A stretch of 42,354 nucleotides of DNA, taken from an uncultured Eubacteriales bacterium. GTDB lineage: Bacteria; Bacillota; Clostridia; Oscillospirales; Oscillospiraceae. Numbering within the stretch: the stretch's first letter is position 1; each line of letters begins with the position of its first letter. The stretch lies in the NCBI GenBank assembly GCA_900545515.1, contig UQZA01000020.1:1-42354 (forward strand), in the 5' to 3' direction. This document shows, piece after piece, positions 18,918 through 27,600 of the stretch. Below the pieces are notes generated by a model. That model was not told the origin of the DNA. It ran no database searches and saw only the letters and a list, made by a program, of their open reading frames with translations. The position numbers were made by a program, and so were the translations under genes.

Positions 18918-20015
18918 GTGAAGCAACAATCCTCCCCCTGGGCCGCTGCCATTCCGGCCCTCCTGAGCTTTTTTGCCATTCTGGCGCTGATTTTAGACGC
19001 CGGAACCGCTGTATCTGCCGCTGGACGCGGGCTGCAGCTGTGCCTGGAAACGGTCGTGCCGTCTCTCTTCCCCTTTCTGGTAGCTGCCCGGCTGTTTACC
19101 GGCTCCGGCGCGGCGCAGTGGTGCGCCCGGGTCCTCGGGCCTGTGATGGGTCCTGCCTTTGGGCTGCCCAGCAATGGCGCGGCAGCGGTGGTATTGGGGC
19201 TGTTGGGCGGCTATCCGGTCGGAGCTCAGACTGCGGCCTCCCTCTACGGCAGTGGGCAGCTCACCCGGAAAGAAGCAGAGCAGCTGTTGGCCTTTTGTAG
19301 CAACGCAGGCCCCGCCTTCATTTTCGGGATGGTTGGCGGGCTTTTTGGAAGCGGAAAAATCGCCGCAGTTTTATTTGCCATTCACATCATTTCCGCTGTG
19401 CTGACAGGTCTGGCTTTTCGGACCAGGGGGCGCCAAGTTCCTGCAGCGACTGGAAGAGCGGTCCAACCCCCCTCCAAGCAGCTGGACTTTTCCGCAATGA
19501 TGGCGGGAGCGGTGAAAACCATGGGGCTTATCTGTGGGTGCATCATCCTGTTTCACGTTATCACAGCCTTCTTGACGCGGGCGCTGGGAACCTGGATGCC
19601 CCCGGCGGTGGAGATTGGTCTGTCGGGCCTTTTGGAGCTGACCAGTGGGTGCAGTCGGCTTCCTCAGTTGGAGGCTGCCGGGCTCCGGTACTGCATGGCC
19701 TCCGGCTTTCTGGCCTTTGGCGGGCTGTGCGTATGGCTGCAAACCAAATCTGTCATTGCCCCATATGGTCTCACGGGCCGGCATTATCTTGCCGGTAAGG
19801 TGATCCAGGGAACCATTGCGGTCCTGCTCACCTGGGGCATTCAGGTTCTGTTTCCCAGCTGGCTCCCCCGTTCCTTACCGGCAGCGGCATTTCCCAATCA
19901 CACCGGTCTTCTGCGGGCCACTGCCATAGTCACGGCTCTCTTTTTATGTGCCATGGGGATTTGGTGCTTGCAGCTGCGAAAAAAGGCTGGAAAAGAAGAA
20001 GCCCTCGATGTATAA
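18918..20015 (+). CDS. ylbJ: Sporulation integral membrane protein YlbJ
   Basis: This ~366-residue polytopic membrane protein has about eight hydrophobic segments and a nucleoside-recognition (Gate) type domain. The YlbJ core motif is clear: LGGYPVGAQTAASLY, then GQLTRKEAEQLLAFCSNAGPAFIFGM. YlbJ is SigE-dependent in Bacillus and needed for heat-resistant spores; its transport role is unproven. The start is ambiguous. GAGGTG at 18906-18911 abuts the ATG at 18912 but is well spaced (6-8 bases) from GTG at 18918, which I prefer. It is divergent from yqfC, so this junction is a sporulation node. A small cysteine-rich gene follows after 31 bases. Confidence 0.9.
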   Translation: MKQQSSPWAAAIPALLSFFAILALILDAGTAVSAAGRGLQLCLETVVPSLFPFLVAARLFTGSGAAQWCARVLGPVMGPAFGLPSNGAAAVVLGLLGGYPVGAQTAASLYGSGQLTRKEAEQLLAFCSNAGPAFIFGMVGGLFGSGKIAAVLFAIHIISAVLTGLAFRTRGRQVPAATGRAVQPPSKQLDFSAMMAGAVKTMGLICGCIILFHVITAFLTRALGTWMPPAVEIGLSGLLELTSGCSRLPQLEAAGLRYCMASGFLAFGGLCVWLQTKSVIAPYGLTGRHYLAGKVIQGTIAVLLTWGIQVLFPSWLPRSLPAAAFPNHTGLLRATAIVTALFLCAMGIWCLQLRKKAGKEEALDV

Positions 20016-20046
20016 TAACGAAAGAATGATGTGGGAGGAAACGTAT

Positions 20047-20256
20047 ATGCTGTTCCGCAAAAAAATACCGGGCTCATGCCAATACTGCGCCCACGGCGTC
20101 CGCCTGGAGGGCGGGCAAATCGTCTGCGTCAAAAAGGGACTTCTGGAGGGAGACTGCGCCTGCCGCCGCTTCCACTACGACCCCCTGAAGCGGATTCCTC
20201 CCCGCAGGAAAGCGGTGGATTTCTCCAAATATGACCAGGAGGATTTTTCTCTCTGA
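20047..20256 (+). CDS. Small conserved four-cysteine protein
   Basis: This 69-residue cytoplasmic protein has CQYC at 10-13, then C26 (IVCVKKG) and a CAC near 35-37, a pattern that could bind zinc or an iron-sulfur cluster. The C-terminus is basic then acidic (YDPLKRIPPRRKAVDFSKYDQEDFSL). I recall similar small proteins of unknown function as widespread in Clostridia; that is memory, not a search. GGGAGG lies eight bases before the ATG at 20047. Longer upstream frames overlap ylbJ without a ribosome site. It is probably co-transcribed with ylbJ and is followed by a strong terminator. Confidence 0.85.
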   Translation: MLFRKKIPGSCQYCAHGVRLEGGQIVCVKKGLLEGDCACRRFHYDPLKRIPPRRKAVDFSKYDQEDFSL

Positions 20257-20264
20257 GTTTCCAC

Positions 20265-20326
20265 GGGATCTGTTGGAAGGCGGAATGGTGAAAACCTGCC
20301 CGTTTTTACAGCAGATCCCCTTTTTT
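20265..20326 (+). terminator. Intrinsic terminator after the ylbJ unit
   Basis: GGGATCTGTTG (from 20265) pairs with CAGCAGATCCC, with one G-U pair. The long loop contains a secondary GC stem, and a run of six T (20321-20326) follows directly. Confidence 0.8.
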
Positions 20327-20349
20327 CTGTATTTCTCTTGGTCACGGCC

Positions 20350-20378
20350 TTTCCGATTATGAGAAAATGTGGTAAAAT
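20350..20378 (+). promoter_or_regulatory. Candidate promoter of pfkA
   Basis: TAAAAT (20373-20378) has TTTCCG (20350-20355) exactly 17 bases upstream, about 50 bases before the pfkA start. The -10 is good; the -35 is poor. Confidence 0.45.
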
Positions 20379-20431
20379 ATACATATATCACACGGAACGC
20401 CTGTGGGCAAATCAAAAGGGAGGTTCTGCAC

Positions 20432-21505
20432 ATGAAACGAATTGGAATGTTAACCAGCGGCGGCGACTGCCAGGCGCTGAACGCCGCCATGCGGGGCGTA
20501 GCAAAGACCCTGTACCATGCCGAAGAGAAGGTGGAAATTTATGGTTTTCTGGACGGGTATCAGGGGCTCATTTACGGCAAATTCCGGCTTTTGACCTATG
20601 ATGATTTCTCCGGAATTCTCACCAAGGGCGGCACATTCCTGGGCAGCAGCCGCACCCCCTTCAAGACCATCCAGGAACCGGGAGCAGACGGGGTGGACAA
20701 GGTGGCTGCCATGAAACAGACGTACTACAAGCTGCAGCTGGATTGCCTGGTCATCCTGGGCGGCAACGGAACCCACAAAACCGCCAATCTCCTGCGGACC
20801 GAAGGACTCAATGTGATCACCCTGCCCAAAACCATTGACAACGATCTGTGGGGTACGGACATGACCTTTGGTTTCCAAAGCGCCGTGAACGTGGCCACCC
20901 ACGCCATTGACTGCATCCATACCACCGCCGCCTCCCACGGCCGGGTGTTCATTGTGGAGGTCATGGGCCACAAGGTAGGCTGGCTGACGCTCAACGCCGG
21001 CATCGCCGGTGGCGCTGACATCATCCTGATTCCGGAGATTCCCTACGATCTGGACAAGGTGGCCGCCAAAATCCGGGAGCGTCACGACCGGGGCAGCCGC
21101 TTTACCATTTTGGCGGTGGCAGAGGGCGCCATTTCCAAGGAGGACGCTAAGCTTTCCAAAAAGGATTACAAAAAGAAGCTGGCAAATACCAAATATCCTT
21201 CTGTCTCCTATGAGATTGCCGAAGGGCTGGTCAAAAAATGTGGCTTTGACGTGCGAGTCACCGTGCCGGGGCATACCCAGCGAGGCGGCAGTCCCTGCCC
21301 CTATGACCGGGTCTTTGCCAGCCGCCTGGGCTCCGAAGCAGGCAAGCTGATCCTGAATGGGGAATATGGCTTTATGGTGGGCTACAAAAACCGGGAAATC
21401 GTCCGGGTTCCCCTGGAAGAGGTGGCGGGTAAGCTGAAAATGGTAGACCCCAATGCCTCCATTGTGCAGGAGGCCAAAATGTTGGGCATTAGCTTCGGCG
21501 ACTGA
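20432..21505 (+). CDS. pfkA: 6-phosphofructokinase
   Basis: PfkA phosphorylates fructose 6-phosphate to the 1,6-bisphosphate, the committed step of glycolysis. The 357 residues show TSGGDCQALNAAMRG at the N-terminus, GGTFLGSSRTP, then LGGNGTHKTAN where classical ATP enzymes have GGDGSxxGA. PKTIDNDLWGTDMTFGFQSAV, MGHKVGWL and PGHTQRGGSPCPYDR follow. The pair Gly (GGNG) and Lys (PKTID) at the positions that separate ATP enzymes (Gly/Gly) from PPi enzymes (Asp/Lys) makes the phosphate donor uncertain. The Asn in GGNG replaces a Mg-associated Asp. The ATG at 20432 follows GGGAGGT at a good distance. The gene is monocistronic, ending at a bidirectional terminator. Confidence 0.93.
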   Translation: MKRIGMLTSGGDCQALNAAMRGVAKTLYHAEEKVEIYGFLDGYQGLIYGKFRLLTYDDFSGILTKGGTFLGSSRTPFKTIQEPGADGVDKVAAMKQTYYKLQLDCLVILGGNGTHKTANLLRTEGLNVITLPKTIDNDLWGTDMTFGFQSAVNVATHAIDCIHTTAASHGRVFIVEVMGHKVGWLTLNAGIAGGADIILIPEIPYDLDKVAAKIRERHDRGSRFTILAVAEGAISKEDAKLSKKDYKKKLANTKYPSVSYEIAEGLVKKCGFDVRVTVPGHTQRGGSPCPYDRVFASRLGSEAGKLILNGEYGFMVGYKNREIVRVPLEEVAGKLKMVDPNASIVQEAKMLGISFGD

Positions 21506-21580
21506 GAAAGGGATCCGCCCTGTCCCCTGCTTCCATGGAAGCTGCGTGCAAGACAGGCGCTGCGAAAGGGTAAAACTGCT

Positions 21581-21624
21581 TCTGGCAGGAAATCGGAATG
21601 ATTCCGGATTTCCTGCCAGATTTT
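21581..21624. terminator. Bidirectional terminator between pfkA and the protease gene
   Basis: TCTGGCAGGAAATC pairs with GATTTCCTGCCAGA-type sequence (21581-21599 with 21601-21620, one bulge). TTTT follows on the plus strand, and on the minus strand a short T-run comes a few bases later. The CTGGCAGGAAAT stem is identical to that at 6351-6388, also at a convergent junction. Confidence 0.8.
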
Positions 21625-21655
21625 CAGCTATGGATCAGCCGATGTGTTCAAAAGG

Positions 21656-24600
21656 CTATTCTCCCTTCAGAATGTTCTCGCAAAAGCGGGTCAGGAACGC
21701 AGCGGTCTGTGCGCGGGTTGCGGAGGCTTTGGGGGCCAAGCGCCCGTCCATACCTTGCAGGAGACCAGTCTGCACCGCCCACAGCATGGGCTGCTGGGCA
21801 TACTCGCTGACACTGGAGGCATCCGGGAAGTTGCTTAGAGACCCGCCTGCGGCGGTGTCTACCCCATGCATGGCGGCGTAACGGTACAGGAAGGTAACCA
21901 GCTGCTCCCGGGTGGCGGGAGCCTCCGGGACAAACCGGGTCTCCGTCACGCCCTGAGCCAGGCCTTGCTCTGCTGCCCAACTCACCGCCTCTGTGTAGTA
22001 CCGTCCCTCCTTCACGTCGGTGAAGGGGCTGGCTCCGGTGGGTGTCGGGCTGCCGGCCAAGCGGTGGAGAATGGTCACCAGCTGGCCACGGGTTAAGATG
22101 CCATTGGGGGCAAACTTCTCCTGGCTCATGCCATTCATCAGGCCCCGCTCAATCACATAGTCGGTGTATTTATGATACCACTGGCTGCTGTCCAGGTCGA
22201 TAAAGTCCCGGGAGAAGCAGTGGGCCGGGAGGACCTGCCCCTCCTTCACAACCTCACCACAACGGGTGCAGACCTCATCGCCCGTGTAGCCCGCTTCGGT
22301 GCAGGTGGCTTCCTTGGCGTTGCGCAGTTCGATTTTGTGGCCCAGGGCGGGGATCACCTCTCCCCGTGCAACGAGTTGGCCACAGTCCGTACAGTAGACG
22401 TCGCCGGTATAGCCTTCTTCGGTGCAGGTGGCTTCCTTCCCATTGCGAACTTCGGTGTGGGCGTGTTCGTAGGAGATTTCCAGTGTCTCACAGTAAGCTG
22501 GGGCCAGAGCGTTGACCTCCTCTGTCAGGATCGAGACCCCGGTCTTCACCCCAGACCGGACCTGGAAAATCAGAGTCGCCACAGAGGACCCGGCGGGAAT
22601 CTCCCCGGTGTCCGCATAGGCAAATTTCACCGTGCCATCGCTCTGTGCAACGGCCTGGTAGTCTGCATGGACCACAACGGATTGGAGAGTCAGATGGGAC
22701 ACATCATAACGGGCTGCGATGAGGCCGTTGGTGGATGCAACGTCCTTGCCCGCTGCATCCTTGGCGGTGACTTCCACGGTGACAGTCTTCTCGTCCTCAG
22801 CAGTCTCGCCAATGGAATCCGTTTGGACCGTGCCAGTGGAGTTTACAGAACCGCCAGATACGTTGGCAGCTTCTGGCGTTGCATCCGCCCGTTGTCCGGC
22901 AAGATGGGAGGTTCCGAAAGAAACCAGGCTGGAAGAAACCGTACCGGTCCCCATGCGGAACTCCGGCACTTCCCGGTCTGCATCGACTGCGGCCAGCCCC
23001 CTGACTGTGACGTTACAGGTTGCCGTTGCGGCCATGCCGGAGGCATTTTGATCCACAGAGGTTGCGGTAATAACGGCATTCCCCTCGGCCACAGCCGTCA
23101 CCACGCCGTTTTCATCCACAGTGGCCACACTGGGGTTGCTGGTAGACCATGTGACCCCCTTCTGATATGCTGCCGGTACCACCTTTGCCGTCAGATTCAG
23201 CGAATCGTTCCCATCCATATCCGCAGCCGTCATGTTGAGCTTGACAGTCAGCTCCGTGGCCCGTTCATACTGGTACATGCTGACAACCGGCCAGACCTTC
23301 TCGCCAAAGCTGCCAAGGTTGGTGGCAAGCAGCGTCTCAGGATGGATGGCATACAGATTATTTTCTTCCCCTTCCATATAGGAAGACAGCATCAGATAGC
23401 CGGTAACCGGATCGTACACCATGGAAGCATACTGACCGGCCGTAATTCCGGAGACGCCCGTCAGCCGGATGCCTGGCACGGAGCCTAAACGGTCGTAATC
23501 TACGACATAGGACTCCCCATCGTCAAAGGTGAGCACCACAATCGTCCAAAGCCCGCCGTCTTCCGTCATCACGTAGTAGAAGTTCGCAGGGCAATCCGGG
23601 TATTCCTTGGCGTAATACACATAATCATAGGTGCCGCTCCCGGCGTAGGCGATGGCGGCCATGGGGCTGGTGACGTCCCAGGACATATCCCAATAGCTCA
23701 GATTGCCCTCCTCGGGATAGACCATTTCGAGGTACATGCCCTCATTGCAAACGCCAATGATTGCATCAAAGAGATCGCCTATGGCAGGCGCCGGCGCGGC
23801 ATCGGACCACTGCCAGGCGGCGGCAACGGGGCCACAGTTTTGCACCACCTGGAACAGGTCGGCGTCCACCTTGTACAGATTGCTGCCGTCATGGGCGTAA
23901 ATATACCCGCCCTTCCATGTGCCGCCTATGAATTCTGTGGTCTTCTCGCTGGCAGCCTTCCACGCAGCCGGGTTGTCCGCGTAAAAATCGGCCCAGTAAG
24001 GGTTTTCATCCCTGTCGTAAACCAGAGCGGAAAGGGAAACGGGATCCAGCTTCTTCACCCGCACAACGCAGTCTGCCGTCAGGTTTGGCTCTGCGTTGGT
24101 TGTGGCGGTGATCACAGCCTCGCCACTGCTGAGCATTGTGACCTTGCCATTCTGATCCACGGTGGCGACGGCCTCATTGGAGGTGGTCCATGTGACCGTC
24201 TTATCGTCCAGATTCCACGGCGCTACTTTCTCATGCAGCGTAAATTCCGTATCAATCAGGCCCTCCACCACCGTTCTGTCCAGTGTGATGCCGCTGGAAT
24301 CTGTAGCCGGATGGATGATGCTGGTCTTGGCAGGAACAATATACAGGCCATAAATGGTATTTTGCACTCTGGAGCCATACCGGGTGACGTCCTGGCCATT
24401 GGCCTGTGTGGTATTGGTCCTGGTGCCCTTACCCGTCTGCGTGTCTATGGTGATGCAAATGGATGCGCTGCTGGACAGGACGGAGCTGCTGCCGATCATG
24501 TACAGCACATCTTTGTCATGGTCCCAGGCCAGAGAGCCATAGGTACCATAGAAGCCAATCCGATTGTTGGCATCGTTGACCACAGGCGTCATATCCTCAA

Positions 24601-27600
24601 TTTTGCCATCCACAATGTCCCTCTCTGTAAAGCGGTACAGGAAGGTATAGCCTGTGCCGCCGGAGTTCACCACATAGAAATTGCCGTCGTCGTCAATGGT
24701 CAGCATGGTGAGCTTTCGATAGGAGTCAGAGTTGTTTCTGGGATTGACAATGGTTATACTGGCAACCTGCTCCATCTCACCGGAATACAGGTCGATGGTG
24801 TAGAGATGATTGCTCTTGTCCAGGGCGTACAGCTTCTTGTCCGCGTAGTTGAAAGCCATATCGTCAATTTCATCTTCATCGGTATACTGGAAGTAATGGC
24901 TGATCAGCTCATAGCTCTCCCATTCGCCGTGAGGGGCGACATAGAGGTCTCCGTCCATGGTAGCCATGTAGACGTAACCGTCTACATATTCGGCGGCCAC
25001 AATCTGCATATTGATGGCGCTGTAATCCTCTGTTCCTCCGTAGTCACTTTCGTTGTAATAGTAGACCTTTTCCGGGTCAATGGACATCCAACGATTTTGA
25101 TCTGAGCCACGGGTGTCGGTGGTCAGGCCGGAGTAATGGAGGAAGGTAAAGCCGAACATCATACCGGCGTATTCTTCTCCGTCACTCCCATTGTCCACCT
25201 CAAAGACCGCCTCATTGCCGGCATAATCGGCGACGAGAATCCGGCATTTTCTGCCCAGCTTGGCGCCGTCCAATGGGATGCGGGTTGTCACCGTCTGACC
25301 GGGCTCGGATTGCTCCGGCAACTTTGCGCCATAGCTCCGGGTGCCGCTGACATTTGTCACAGCATTGACTGCCATGTACTGGTTGTCCCTTGCCGTCACA
25401 AGCAGATCGCCATTGGACAGATCCTTATAAACACCCAAGATCTCAGGCGCCGTGCAATCCACCGTCATGGTGGTGGTTTGGAACGCGCCTGCACCCAGCT
25501 TGCCGGACTCCACAAGCTCGGTCAGCTGCGCCTTGGTGATGTCGCCGCTGGTCTCGTAGTATTCGGGAACTGCCACCAGACCGACCGTCACCTTCTCCCC
25601 CTCAACAAGGTCCAGGGACGCCAGCCGTTTGTTCCAGGACAGACCGGCTGTCGTATTTTGCCAGGAACCACCATTGACATAGTAATATGCACTGGGAAGA
25701 CTGTTGGTCACCGTGGACATCTCAAGCACTTTGCCCCTATCATCGGCGACGAAGGCCGCGATGGCAGCAGCATTTCGAATGAGGGAGGTCTGGAACCGGT
25801 TCAATATGGCGTTGCCGCTGATGGCAAGGCGGTCTACCGGATATTCCTTTTCCAGACCGTAAGGATTGCCAATCTGATAATGGGTCGTCCCACTGTCTTC
25901 CATACCATAGGTGAAGAAATTGGTAGCGGTCACACCGGTGTAGGTTGGCGTTTCGTCGCCATAGAGGCGGCTGGCATAGGTTCCCTTATCATACATGGAA
26001 GCATCCGTCCAGTTTCCATAGAAGGCCAAAACCGGGATGGAATGCTCGGGAGAGACAGCCCCCTCCGCCCCTGTGATGGGAGACACATAGACGTATCCCT
26101 CAATATATGCCCCATGCACATACTTGGCGTCCAGCTGCTCCTTCCCTGCGTCAGGCAGTGTAATCTGAACTGTCACATGGGCCGTTTCTCCGGCGGGCAC
26201 TGTAAACACGCTGGTTTCAAGACTGTTCAGGAGGAGGTAAGCATCATACGTATTAATCATTCCATCGGCATTGAGATCTGCCTGGGGATCCATCTCCTCC
26301 AGCGCCCCCACTGCATAGTTGAGGATCACCTGTGCATCACCGGCATCGGTATCCCCGTCATGGTCCAGGTCACAATCCAGCCTGGAGGACGGCTTGCACT
26401 CCTTGCCATCCACCGTAAAGGTCACATTGGCTGCCAAGGCTGCCGTCTGCGTGTCCAGCCAAGTGTAACCCAGATCCTCAAAAAGATCCTGGGTGAAGAA
26501 GTCCCCACGCATGGTGTAGGACTGTGCTCTGCCGGACAGATTGTTCACCGTGAAGGAAAAGGAATATTCGCCCTCCTTCTCCGGATCATCCCCCAACTCA
26601 GCCTTGATTTTACCGTCGGCATAGGATGCGGTGGCGTCTTGCTCCATCAGCAGATAGGTATCTGCCGCAAGGGCATTTCCGATGTTGGCAAGCCCGGAGC
26701 CCTGGCGCAGGACGGGATAGTAGCCGTTGCCATCGCCAAAGTCCTCCATCACCGGAACCGCCGTGGACATGAGGAGGCTCTGGCCCAGCTGGCGGGGAGA
26801 CAAACCGGTCTTCTCATCCAGATGATTTTCCTGGATGTACTGCGCAATCAGCGCTGCCATGCCTGCCACCTGAGGGGAGGCCATGGAGGTGCCGGACATG
26901 GTCTCATAGGCCTGGCCGCCGGGCACTACGCCGTTGACAGAATAAATCGAACCACCAGGGGCTGTAATCTCGGGCTTAATGCCCAGAGTCCCCGGAACTC
27001 CCCAGGATGAAAAGTCGCTTATGGTATAATCACCTGTATCATATACCACAGAGTCAATCTCAGCAGATACATTCGTCTTTCCAGTATAATAAAGGACGGT
27101 TTCCTGGTCTCCGGCATAGACCGGCGTGGAATGAAGCCGAATCATGGCTCCGTCAGCCTGGGTAATGGAAACGCAGGGAATGGTGGCAGAGCTGCTGGAC
27201 AGATCCATGTTGATGGCGCCAGCCTGGTTGTTGCAGACCACACAGGCCAGGGCCCCGGCGTTGGCGGCTGCCTCATGCTTCTGATAGAAGGAGGTGCTGC
27301 CCCGGGATACGAAAACAATCTTTCCTTTTACGGCGTCGCCGAGGGCCGTAAAATCCTCCGCCGTGCCAAAGCCGTCTATCCAGACGTAGTCATAGTCGCC
27401 GGAGAGGGTGGTGAAGGGTGCGTTAGAATAGCCGTTGGCAGAGGAATCCGTATAGAACACCGGATTGTCAGCAACTGAAAAATAATTGCCGGTAAAGCCG
27501 ATGTTGTCCACAGAGGCCACGTTCAGAGCATTGGTGTAGGTACCGGGGCTGCCGGAAGTTGCAAAGCTGACGTCATCTCCATAGAGGTAACCAGCGCCAG

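Noticed and set aside
22172..27010. Several long plus-strand open frames inside the protease gene (438, 421 and 624 codons)
   Set aside because: All antisense to a continuous 2396-residue protein with ordered domains; no independent coding evidence.
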